From contig CAMWGU010000029.1 of assembly GCA_947173895.1 (NCBI GenBank), positions 1 to 34,124 on the forward strand: a stretch of DNA of 34,124 nt, written 5' to 3'. The notes under the pieces are model-generated. The model was not told where the DNA came from, searched no databases, and saw nothing but the letters and a program-made list of their open reading frames with translations. The DNA comes from an uncultured Bacteroides sp. (GTDB lineage: Bacteria > Bacteroidota > Bacteroidia > Bacteroidales > Bacteroidaceae). The first letter of the stretch is position 1; each line of letters begins with the position of its first letter. The translations under genes and the position numbers were made by a program. Shown one piece after another: positions 23,720 to 34,124 of the stretch.

Positions 23720-24700
23720 ATGCAAAACAGAAAAGAAATGGACGAACGTATTATCAAATATTATGCAGGCGAACTCACCCGAGAAGAAAGAAAAGCTTTG
23801 CTACAAGAAGCATTCTCTCATCCGGAACTGAAAAAGGAGATGATGGACTACCAACATCTTCAGTCGCTAGTTCATCTGCATCCTTCACAAAAAGACGAAC
23901 AATATGGCAAAAAAAGCCTAGACCGCTTTATGCAGGCGCAACGAATGGAGAAAAGAAAAAAGCAAATATTCATTGTCCTGCAATATGCTGCCTGTTTCCT
24001 AATCGGCATATTATCCACCTGGTGGATAAACAACTCGCTATCATCCACTGATGAAACACCAATAACCACCCAAGAACTATCAGTCCCTGCCGGACAACGT
24101 GCCCATATCACTTTGCCGGACGGAAGCCAAGTATGGGTCAATGCAGGTTCTACCATCCGCTATCCGTCTGTCTTCAAAGGGGAACGCCGTATTACACTCC
24201 ATGGAGAGGCTTTCTTCGAAGTAAACAAAGGTGAGACACCATTCATAGTCTCGACAGGAAAGTTGGACATCAAAGCTCTTGGAACCCAATTCAATGTATT
24301 CAACTATCCTTCCGAATCAATTTCAGTAGCTTTGCTGGAAGGAGCAGTCCGTGTATATCAACCCGGAAATGAATCACAAGGCGCCACGCTACAACCCAAT
24401 CAGATACTGACAGAAACCGGAGATCGGTTTCAGATCAGTTCTATCACACAAGATCCGATCATCTGGAAAGAGGGGCTTTATGCATTTCAGCAACAGCCTC
24501 TAAAGAACATACTAAAAAAACTGGAGCTATATTATGATGTCGAAATACGTGTGACAGATACTTCTATACTGGAATACGAATACACCGGAAAATTCAGACA
24601 GCGCGACGGAGTCATGGAAGTATTGCGAATCATTCAGAAAATACATCCTTTCCATATCCAACGCAAAGAAAATTCAAATGAAATTATTTTATATCGCTAA
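23720..24700 (+). CDS. FecR-family anti-sigma factor
   Basis: A 326-residue inner-membrane protein. The N-terminal cytoplasmic part (1-80, with DERIIKYYAGELTREERKALL) should bind the sigma factor. One membrane helix follows at about 82-101 (FIVLQYAACFLIGILSTWWI). The periplasmic FecR domain (about 115-235) shows VPAGQRAHITLPDGSQVWVN, then GEAFFEVNKGETPFIV, and a DUF4974-like tail (about 255-326) holds PLKNILKKLELYYDVEI. By family knowledge it receives a signal from the STN domain of the SusC transporter and releases the sigma factor. It starts 46 bases after the sigma gene and appears intact. Confidence 0.95.
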   Translation: MQNRKEMDERIIKYYAGELTREERKALLQEAFSHPELKKEMMDYQHLQSLVHLHPSQKDEQYGKKSLDRFMQAQRMEKRKKQIFIVLQYAACFLIGILSTWWINNSLSSTDETPITTQELSVPAGQRAHITLPDGSQVWVNAGSTIRYPSVFKGERRITLHGEAFFEVNKGETPFIVSTGKLDIKALGTQFNVFNYPSESISVALLEGAVRVYQPGNESQGATLQPNQILTETGDRFQISSITQDPIIWKEGLYAFQQQPLKNILKKLELYYDVEIRVTDTSILEYEYTGKFRQRDGVMEVLRIIQKIHPFHIQRKENSNEIILYR

Positions 24701-24747
24701 CCAATGTTGAACCCTTAAAGAATCAAGCCATGAAAACATAGACATAC

Positions 24748-24755
24748 TACATTTG
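24748..24755 (+). promoter_or_regulatory. -7-like element upstream of susC
   Basis: TACATTTG matches TAnnTTTG and lies 105 bases before the chosen susC start. If used, it excludes the non-AUG start at 24753. ECF sigma factors may use a different sequence, so its role here is uncertain. Confidence 0.35.
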
Positions 24756-24860
24756 TGCATGCCTACAAAACACGAGTTGACAAATGCGCCAACATCTGCC
24801 AACTCTCCTATTAAGCATAGCACCCATTTGAATCAAGCTAAAGGATTTACTAACTTAATA

Positions 24861-27158
24861 ATGAACAAAGATATGAAAATAAAACCTTTGTTAGGTCATC
24901 TTTTGTGCCTAAAAGTCCAATATAGAACATTAAATATTATGAAAGTAACTTTATTTATGATGTTCGTCTGTGCATTTCAGCTACTGGCCACTACGGGAAA
25001 TGCGCAAAACGCTACTATAGAATTGCCCTCCCGGTCGGTAACTGTGGAGACTCTGTTTCATGAAATAGAGAAGCAAACAGACTATTTAGTGGTGTACAGT
25101 AACCGCGAATTAAATGTAAAAGAGCACATTACATTCTCCAAGAAAAAGGCTCAGGTATACGAACTGCTGAACGAAGTGGCAGAAAAAGCCCAGCTGAAAT
25201 ACGAGCATACCAATAATTATATCGTATTCTCTAAATCCGAACATGCAAAAGAAATGCAACAAACAAAGCGCACTGTCACCGGAACCGTAAAAGATAAAAA
25301 CGGCGAAGCGATTATTGGAGCCAATATCTCGGTAAAAGGTCAAAATACCGGTACAATCACTGATATAGACGGGCATTTCTCTTTAAATGTATCTCCTCGG
25401 GATGTTCTGGTTATTTCTTTCATCAGCTATAAGACAAAAGAAATTCCCGTAAGCAGCAATACGGTCATCAATGTCGTCCTGCAAGAAGAGACCGAAGTGC
25501 TGGATGAGGTAGTAGTAACCGCCTTAGGTATCAAGCGCGAAGAAAAAGCATTAGGATATGCTATCCAAAAAGTAGGAGGAGAAAAGCTTGCAGCCGTAAA
25601 AAGTGTGGATGTAGGAACAGCATTGACAGGTAAAATAGCCGGATTAAATGTAAGAAACAGTACCGAATTTAATACCAGCCCAAGTTTGAGCCTACGTGGT
25701 GAAAGTCCGTTGTTAGTCATCGACGGAGTTCCTTATGGCAATATGAGCCTCAACGAAGTTGCTTCAGACGATATTGAATCCATCGATGTATTGAAAGGAG
25801 CCACCGCTTCTGCTTTGTATGGCGCCCGGGGAGCTTCCGGTGCCATCATGGTCACTACCAAAAGAGGCAGTGAGGAAGGACTGAATATCTCGATAAACAG
25901 CAACACCATGTTCAACTCCGGCTATCTGAAATTTCCAAAAGTCCAGTCTTCCTATAGTGGCGGACAAGGAGGTCAATACAATCCGACCGATTTTGTATGG
26001 GGAGACAAACTGGATATTGGCCGCACAGCCCTTCAATACGACCCCTATACTTACGAATGGCGTGAAATGCCGTTAACCTCAAAAGGGAAAAACAATCTGA
26101 AGAATTTTCAAGAACTAGGGTTTGTGACGAACAACAATATCAGTGTAACCCAAAAAGGAAAATACGGTAGCTTCCGCACATCACTTACCCACGTTTACAA
26201 CAAAGGACAATGGCCGAATGCCAAACTGAACAAAGTCACTCTTACCACATCGGGAAATATGCACTACAAAGGTTTCGACTTAGACGCAGGAATCACATAC
26301 AATAAACGTTTTTCTCCTAATGGAACCGGTTCCGGCTACGGTGGACTCGGTTATATCTATAACCTATTGGCCTGGAGTGGACCTGAATGGGATGTCCGGG
26401 ATTATAAAAACTATTGGCGAGTAAAAGACCAGGAACAAAATTGGTATAATGAAACTTATTATAACAATCCGTATTATATTGCCAACGAAATCCTAAGTTC
26501 GACCGAATATGATAAAGTAAACGGATTTGCATCGGGAAGCTACACCATCACCCCATGGTTAAAGGCAACCCTAAGATCAGGTCTAGATGTTTACTCTACC
26601 CGGAAAGAATGGCGTAACCCGATAGGTGCGTACGGTGCATGGGATAAAAAAGGGTACAACGAACTACAAACACCTAATGGATATAGCATCAATACAGACT
26701 TCATGTTGATGGCCAACCACAAGTTCAGCAACATCTCTGTAGATGGATTCATCGGAAGTAACATTTACTTCTATCAAGACAATACACATACCAGCTATAC
26801 TAAAAACGGACTATTGGTTCCGGGATTTTATTCTTTGAACGCATCAGTCGACACTCCGGGAACCTCGGCCAGCATCAGCAAAAAACAAACCAACAGTTTG
26901 TTCGGCAAATTGTCTTTAGCATGGAAAAGCCTTCTGTTTTTAGATGTAACCGGACGTAACGACTGGTCTTCCTCGCTGCCTTCGGACACCCGTTCGTATT
27001 TCTATCCATCAGTAGCCGGAAGCGTAGTTCTATCCGAATTTATCCCTATGCCTTCATTCTTCGATTTTTGGAAAGTCAGAGGTGCCTGGACAATGTCGAA
27101 GACAGATACAAGTGTTTATGTAACGAATAATACATACTCCGTTAGATTTATAATATAA
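24861..27158 (+). CDS. SusC/RagA-family TonB-dependent transporter, truncated barrel
   Basis: Start chosen at 24861 (MNKDMKIK), giving a signal-anchor stretch ending near TTGNAQ. Order of domains in the 765-residue product: STN domain (about 50-120, VTVETLFHEIEKQTDYLVVY), CarboxypepD-like beta-sandwich (about 133-205), TonB plug (about 215-340, with SLRGESPLLVIDGVPYGN and ALYGARGASGAIMVTTKRG), then barrel. The STN domain fits signalling to the adjacent anti-sigma factor. SusC proteins are usually 1000-1100 residues; this one ends soon after FWKVRGAWTMSKTDTS, about the middle of the barrel, with VRFII and a stop. SusD starts 10 bases later, so roughly 700-800 bp appear deleted. A protein this short should not form a complete 22-strand barrel. 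Confidence 0.9.
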   Translation: MNKDMKIKPLLGHLLCLKVQYRTLNIMKVTLFMMFVCAFQLLATTGNAQNATIELPSRSVTVETLFHEIEKQTDYLVVYSNRELNVKEHITFSKKKAQVYELLNEVAEKAQLKYEHTNNYIVFSKSEHAKEMQQTKRTVTGTVKDKNGEAIIGANISVKGQNTGTITDIDGHFSLNVSPRDVLVISFISYKTKEIPVSSNTVINVVLQEETEVLDEVVVTALGIKREEKALGYAIQKVGGEKLAAVKSVDVGTALTGKIAGLNVRNSTEFNTSPSLSLRGESPLLVIDGVPYGNMSLNEVASDDIESIDVLKGATASALYGARGASGAIMVTTKRGSEEGLNISINSNTMFNSGYLKFPKVQSSYSGGQGGQYNPTDFVWGDKLDIGRTALQYDPYTYEWREMPLTSKGKNNLKNFQELGFVTNNNISVTQKGKYGSFRTSLTHVYNKGQWPNAKLNKVTLTTSGNMHYKGFDLDAGITYNKRFSPNGTGSGYGGLGYIYNLLAWSGPEWDVRDYKNYWRVKDQEQNWYNETYYNNPYYIANEILSSTEYDKVNGFASGSYTITPWLKATLRSGLDVYSTRKEWRNPIGAYGAWDKKGYNELQTPNGYSINTDFMLMANHKFSNISVDGFIGSNIYFYQDNTHTSYTKNGLLVPGFYSLNASVDTPGTSASISKKQTNSLFGKLSLAWKSLLFLDVTGRNDWSSSLPSDTRSYFYPSVAGSVVLSEFIPMPSFFDFWKVRGAWTMSKTDTSVYVTNNTYSVRFII

Positions 27159-27167
27159 AGATAGAAT

Positions 27168-28688
27168 ATGAACAAATTTATACAAACAGCAGTATGTCTG
27201 CTTTCTTTTATGACAACTACAGTCTCTTGCGGTCATTTTGATGAAATAAACACCAATCCGGATGTACCTACCCAAGTCACATCAGAGATGCTGGCCATCG
27301 CGGGTATCAAGAGCCTGCTTGCAAATTCAACCGGTAAATCATTCATGCAAAGCTACATGGCATGCAAATATATTGCATGGGGGGAATTATCCGAATCCTA
27401 TCTGTATAATGGTTTCGGACGTACCGGACTGGGCAACTATCATACCATTATCAATATGCAGAAAATGGTTGAACTCTCGGACGACAAAAATGTGAAAGCT
27501 TATTCCGCACTGGCCAAATTTGTAAAAGCCTACATTTTATTTAACTCTACCATGGAATTGGGCGACATACCCTGTAGTGACGCATTAAAAGGAGAGGAAG
27601 GTACATTGAGACCTAAATACGACACCCAAAAAGAAGTCATGCTACAGGTAATTGAAGATTTAGAAGAAGCCTATACGCTGTTTTCCAACGCAAACGACTT
27701 TAAAGGAGATCCTTTTGTAGGCGGGAAAGTGGAAAGATGGAAAAAAATAGTCAGCACCTTCCAACTTCAAGTACTGATGTCATTATCTAAAAAGACAGAA
27801 GACACAGATCTGAAAATCAAGGAACGATTTTCCCAAATCGTATCCCAATCATCTTTGATGACATCAAATGACGACAACTTCCAAATGGTGTATTCAGATA
27901 AAGCAGGACAACTTTATCCGTTTAATGACAATATGTATTCGAAAAACCCGATGGTTTCCTCTTTCCTGATCGACATGATGAAAGAAACAGAAGACTATCG
28001 CCTGTTTTATTATGCTAAGCCCAGTGAAGCACAATTAAAAGCAGGAGTTGCAGCCAATGATTGGAACGTATTTATAGGGACAGATGTCACTCAAGATTTT
28101 TCCATCCATAAAGATGCGTACGTAAACGGCAGATTTTCGTGCGTGAATGACAGATACAATTACTACCGGCCAGGAGAGCCCGTGATTCGCATAGGCTATG
28201 CACAACAAAACTTCATTTTGGCCGAAGCAGTCGTAAGAGGATGGATTGCAGGAGATGCCTCACATTACTATAAACAAGGTATCAAAGCCAGTATGGACTT
28301 CCTGACGAAATATACTCCTGATGAAGAGATATATCATCAAGGAAGAAAAATCACTCCTTACTATATAGAACATTTTTTGGAACAGCCTTCCATACAGCTC
28401 ACCGGCGATGAAAACATAGACATTGAAAAAATTATCACACAACGATATATTGCAAGTTTCATGCAACACCCTTGGGGAGCTTATTATGAATATAGAAGAA
28501 CCGGATATCCCAAATTCCCGATCAATCCGGAAACAAGTCTGAACTCAAATGCCAAAGACAAAATACCCGTCCGCTGGATGTATCCTGCAAACGAATATTC
28601 ATATAATAAAGAGAATGTAGAAGAGGCCGTAAAACGCCAGTACGACGGAAACGATGAAGTAAATCAATTAATGTGGATTCTAAAATAA
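27168..28688 (+). CDS. SusD/RagB-family surface glycan-binding lipoprotein
   Basis: A 506-residue lipoprotein: signal peptide with lipobox TVSC (Cys21), then GHFDEINTNPD, the typical start of SusD-like proteins. The helical TPR-like scaffold is recognisable in AYSALAKFVKAYILFNSTMELGDIP and VMLQVIEDLEEAYTLF, and the family end in AYYEYRRTGYPKFPINP followed by IPVRWMYPANEYSYN. It resembles the SusD-like_2 subgroup. It would form the lid on the SusC transporter; here it appears complete while SusC is truncated. It begins 10 bases after the susC stop and ends 10 bases before the phosphodiesterase gene, so all three are one operon. Confidence 0.95.
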   Translation: MNKFIQTAVCLLSFMTTTVSCGHFDEINTNPDVPTQVTSEMLAIAGIKSLLANSTGKSFMQSYMACKYIAWGELSESYLYNGFGRTGLGNYHTIINMQKMVELSDDKNVKAYSALAKFVKAYILFNSTMELGDIPCSDALKGEEGTLRPKYDTQKEVMLQVIEDLEEAYTLFSNANDFKGDPFVGGKVERWKKIVSTFQLQVLMSLSKKTEDTDLKIKERFSQIVSQSSLMTSNDDNFQMVYSDKAGQLYPFNDNMYSKNPMVSSFLIDMMKETEDYRLFYYAKPSEAQLKAGVAANDWNVFIGTDVTQDFSIHKDAYVNGRFSCVNDRYNYYRPGEPVIRIGYAQQNFILAEAVVRGWIAGDASHYYKQGIKASMDFLTKYTPDEEIYHQGRKITPYYIEHFLEQPSIQLTGDENIDIEKIITQRYIASFMQHPWGAYYEYRRTGYPKFPINPETSLNSNAKDKIPVRWMYPANEYSYNKENVEEAVKRQYDGNDEVNQLMWILK

Positions 28689-28698
28689 TATTTAAACA

Positions 28699-29604
28699 AT
28701 GAGAACAAACAGATTTCTTTTACTAGCAGTATGTATTTTACTGTGCTGCAATGTAGCATCGGCAGCAAAATGGAAAGCCAAACACGTAGTATTAATCGGT
28801 CTTGACGGATGGGGGGCTTATAGTGTGGAAAAAGCAGAAATGCCCCATGTAAAGAAATTGATGGCCGATGGTTCGTATACTTTAAAAAAGCGAAGTGTGC
28901 TTCCCTCTTCCAGCGCCGTCAATTGGGCCTCCATGTTCATGGGAGCCGGTCCCGAAATCCACGGGTTCACCGATTGGGGGTCACAGAAACCTGAACTCCC
29001 GTCACGCGAATTGAGCCATTACAACCTGTTTCCCTCAGTATGGGGCCTGTTTCGCGATGCCAACCCAAATGCCGAAATGGGATATATTTACGAATGGGCG
29101 GGAATGAAATATCTTGCCGAAATGCAGGCAATGAACAAGGAAATCAATATCGCTCCTTCTCAAAGTAATCCACGAGGCTGTACGGATGCTGCCGTTTCTT
29201 ACATAAAAGAAGCACATCCGGCTTTCGTAGGAATCATATTTGAAGAACCAGATGGCGCAGGACATAATGACGGACATGACACCCCGGCTTATTACACCAA
29301 ATTAAAAGAGTTGGATGGATATATCGGAGAAATCATAGCAGCAGTTGATGAAGCGGGTATGCTGAATGAAACAATCTTTATTGTCACTGCCGATCACGGA
29401 GGAATCAATAAAGGCCATGGAGGTAAAACTATGCAAGAAATGGAAACCCCTTTCATCATATCGGGCAAAGGCATTAAAAAAGGATATGAATTCGATGAAA
29501 GCATGATGCAATTTGATGTTGCGTCTACCATAGCCTACATCTTCAATCTTAAACAACCACAAGTCTGGATCGGAAGACCTATGAAACAAGTGTTCATAAA
29601 ATAA
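28699..29604 (+). CDS. Secreted type I phosphodiesterase / nucleotide pyrophosphatase (alkaline phosphatase fold)
   Basis: A 301-residue exported hydrolase with signal peptide ending near NVASAA. The alkaline-phosphatase-type metal site is visible: GLDGWG with Asp36, the nucleophile region PSSSAVNWASMFMG (Ser70-72), EPDGAGHNDGHD, TADHGG, and GHGG before the C-terminal strand. It lies 10 bases after susD in the same operon, so the target glycan probably carries a phosphodiester or phosphate substituent that must be removed. The nucleophile cannot be fixed without a structure. A bidirectional terminator follows. Confidence 0.9.
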   Translation: MRTNRFLLLAVCILLCCNVASAAKWKAKHVVLIGLDGWGAYSVEKAEMPHVKKLMADGSYTLKKRSVLPSSSAVNWASMFMGAGPEIHGFTDWGSQKPELPSRELSHYNLFPSVWGLFRDANPNAEMGYIYEWAGMKYLAEMQAMNKEINIAPSQSNPRGCTDAAVSYIKEAHPAFVGIIFEEPDGAGHNDGHDTPAYYTKLKELDGYIGEIIAAVDEAGMLNETIFIVTADHGGINKGHGGKTMQEMETPFIISGKGIKKGYEFDESMMQFDVASTIAYIFNLKQPQVWIGRPMKQVFIK

Positions 29605-29631
29605 TCCATCCTTTATACGGAATCAAAAAAA

Positions 29632-29671
29632 GAATCCTGCCCCTACCTCTATACGGTATCCGGCAGGATTC
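29632..29671. terminator. Bidirectional terminator between phosphodiesterase and K+ channel genes
   Basis: Perfect 10-base arms gaatcctgcc (29632-29641) and ggcaggattc (29662-29671) with a 20-base loop. On the minus strand the stem is followed by seven T; on the plus strand by cctatttt. It lies between two convergent genes. Confidence 0.85.
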
Positions 29672-29677
29672 CTATTT

Positions 29678-30544
29678 TCATTTATCTCCCGACTCCAGTC
29701 GACCGCCACAATACTTACAAAAAGAAGCCCCCTCCTCGTGTTCACTCCTACCACAATGCGGACACTTTTGCGATGATCTGCGCTTCTGCTCCTGAATCAT
29801 GGAGGCAGATACAATTCCTGTAGGCACAGCTATGATGGTATAACCCAGCAGCATCACCACTGCCGAAAGAAACCGCCCCAACGGCGTCTCGGGAGTAATA
29901 TCCCCATAACCTACCGTAGTCATGGTCACTATCGCCCAATAAATACTATTCGGAATGTTATTGAATGCAGAATCTTCACACTGTCCTTCAATCATATACA
30001 TAAGCGTACCGATGGAAATCACCATAATGAGCACAAACAGAAAAAAGACAATGATCTTCCTACTGCTGTACACCAACGAACGAAGCAACAGATGGCCTTC
30101 ATTCAGAAAATCAAAAAGCTTGAATACGCGAAACACGCGAATCAGGCGAAACGTACGAATAACAAGCAGATAGCGTGCCGTACCAAAAATCCAGCCTATA
30201 TAAAAAGGTAGGGTGGACAGCAAATCCACTATGCCGAAAAAACTCAAAGCATACCGGCGTGGCTTGGGAGAACAATAAAGCCTCAACACATATTCCAAGG
30301 TAAAGAAAAAAGTAAAAATATACTCCGACATCCGCAAATAAGGACCGATAACGGAATCCCAACTCTTGATGCTTTCAGCAATGACCACCAGAATGCTCAA
30401 AACAATAAACCCTATCAACGCTACATCGAACAACTTCCCCATCGGAGTGTCGCTTTCAAAAATAATCACATATATCCTACGCTTCAATTGTTCGTCATGC
30501 AACAATTCCTGCCATTTATTTCTTAAACGCCTACAAAATATCAT
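29678..30544 (-). CDS. Voltage-gated K+ channel family protein with C-terminal zinc ribbon
   Basis: A 288-residue membrane protein with six transmembrane segments. S4 carries regularly spaced arginines (RYLLVIRTFRLIRVFRVFK, about 124-142). The pore helix and K+ selectivity filter are TMTTVGYGD (filter at 210-215), followed by S6 (about 225-250). After S6 there is a short linker and CPHC...CKYC (Cys261, 264, 276, 279), a zinc-ribbon end in place of the RCK domain found in many bacterial channels. It is convergent with the phosphodiesterase and unrelated to the glycan locus. Channel identity is clear; what gates it is unknown. Confidence 0.92.
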   Translation of the reverse strand: MIFCRRLRNKWQELLHDEQLKRRIYVIIFESDTPMGKLFDVALIGFIVLSILVVIAESIKSWDSVIGPYLRMSEYIFTFFFTLEYVLRLYCSPKPRRYALSFFGIVDLLSTLPFYIGWIFGTARYLLVIRTFRLIRVFRVFKLFDFLNEGHLLLRSLVYSSRKIIVFFLFVLIMVISIGTLMYMIEGQCEDSAFNNIPNSIYWAIVTMTTVGYGDITPETPLGRFLSAVVMLLGYTIIAVPTGIVSASMIQEQKRRSSQKCPHCGRSEHEEGASFCKYCGGRLESGDK

Positions 30545-30627
30545 ACCTTTTCTGTCTAAACACTATTCACATACAATAATAATAAATATTGTTCAATTTA
30601 TAACCCATCTATAACTATTATTTTCCG

Positions 30628-30635
30628 TATATTTG
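30628..30635 (+). promoter_or_regulatory. -7 promoter element for the beta-galactosidase
   Basis: TATATTTG, an exact match to TAnnTTTG, 23 bases before the ATG at 30659. Confidence 0.55.
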
Positions 30636-30640
30636 CATAA

Positions 30641-33754
<3,114 letters not shown>

Positions 33755-33783
33755 ACCAACTTATCCCCGGATAAACAATCTCG

Positions 33784-33824
33784 AGTAGGAGCTAAATACC
33801 AATCATAGGTGTTTATCTCCTACT
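33784..33824 (+). terminator. Hairpin after the beta-galactosidase
   Basis: Arms 33784-33800 and 33808-33824 (outer part agtaggag / ctcctact) pair over 17 bases with one mismatch and one G-T wobble, and a 7-base loop. It is 30 bases after the stop. The T tract is weak (ttcatattt). The remaining 33825-33960 shows no recognisable gene. Confidence 0.6.
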
Positions 33825-33960
33825 TTCATATTTGCCGACCTCCCACACCACCATACGTGTTTTACGTCAAGACCGAACCTGCGCGACAAACAAGCCAAGC
33901 TTGTGTCCGCTGACTCTTTCTTTGGATATACAGACTTTCATTTAACGCGTGAACCAAATC

Positions 33961-34124
33961 CTATAGTTCTTCAATCTCCTCTCGCGACAATCCGGTTGCT
34001 TGTGATATAACCTCAGTAGCTATCCCCAATTTTTTAAGGTTGCGTGCATTTTCTTTTTTGGCGTCCATGCGTCCTTTTTCCAATCCTTCTTTCAACCCTC
34101 TTTCGTGGCTTTTCCTGATGTTGG
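33961..34124 (-). CDS. C-terminal end of an Rpn-family PD-(D/E)XK nuclease (cut by window edge)
   Basis: The last 53 codons of a minus-strand gene that continues beyond the window; the stop is at 33961-33963. The visible part reads as a charged helix with HERGLKEGLEKGRMDAKKEN followed by ARNLKKLGIATEVISQATGL and SREEIEEL. This repeated EG/KG helix plus a small helix-turn-helix-like end is the typical tail of Rpn (recombination-promoting nuclease)/PDDEXK_2 transposase-like proteins, abundant in Bacteroides. The catalytic part lies outside the window, so integrity cannot be judged. Confidence 0.75.
   Translation of the reverse strand, partial: NIRKSHERGLKEGLEKGRMDAKKENARNLKKLGIATEVISQATGLSREEIEEL

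Noticed and set aside
33852..33860. Isolated atacgtgtt resembling a half unit of the palindrome element
   Set aside because: Too short and lacks any second unit; expected by chance.

Overview
The window looks like chromosomal DNA of a gut Bacteroidales (Bacteroides or Phocaeicola type). The evidence is a SusC/SusD pair with ECF sigma and FecR-type anti-sigma genes, several secreted glycosidases (GH2, GH29, probable GH141), a Bacteroides-style arginine operon, and -7 promoter elements matching TAnnTTTG in front of most transcription units. I do not assign a species. No complete insertion sequence, CRISPR array, tRNA or rRNA gene was seen.

Layout. 1-1.8 kb: a decayed AAA-ATPase/PD-(D/E)XK gene on the minus strand. 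1.8-6.2 kb: a Rid/YjgF-domain gene divergent from a two-gene unit made of a membrane protein with helical repeats and a lipoprotein that combines a CxxCH haem motif with TolB-like (PD40) repeats. 6.2-12.5 kb, minus strand: AraC regulator and proC, then, beyond a strong hairpin, argR-GNAT-argG-argC-argD. This matches the Bacteroides arginine order as I know it; Bacteroides is known to make arginine through succinylated intermediates. 12.7-15.4 kb, plus strand: rhamnulokinase and rhamnulose-1-phosphate aldolase, without the isomerase and permease genes that usually lie between them. 15.4-21.3 kb: a candidate structured RNA, a beta-helix glycosidase with a C-terminal PDZ domain, and two GH29 alpha-L-fucosidases. 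21.3-21.5 kb: a scar with the tail of an AraC regulator and the head of another GH29-like gene. 21.8-22.8 kb: lytic transglycosylase. 23-29.6 kb: a polysaccharide utilisation locus (sigma, anti-sigma, SusC, SusD, phosphodiesterase) with two apparent lesions. 29.7-33.8 kb: a voltage-gated K+ channel with a zinc ribbon (minus strand) and a secreted LacZ-type beta-galactosidase. The right edge cuts the tail of an Rpn-type nuclease gene.

How it fits together. The 12.7-21.3 kb block links release of 6-deoxyhexoses (fucosidases) with cytoplasmic enzymes for 6-deoxyhexose phosphates, though the standard rhamnose pathway is incomplete here. The locus at 23-29 kb would import a host or plant glycan, but its SusC lacks about half the barrel and its sigma gene has a stop codon directly after the apparent AUG.

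Main unexplained structure: an 82-bp element built from 16-bp perfect palindromes of the ACGTACGT type occurs twice in inverted orientation (14389-14470 and 22850-22931; 75 of 82 positions agree by hand alignment), with a degenerate third copy at 18081-18110. The two copies bracket the whole deoxyhexose/fucosidase block.
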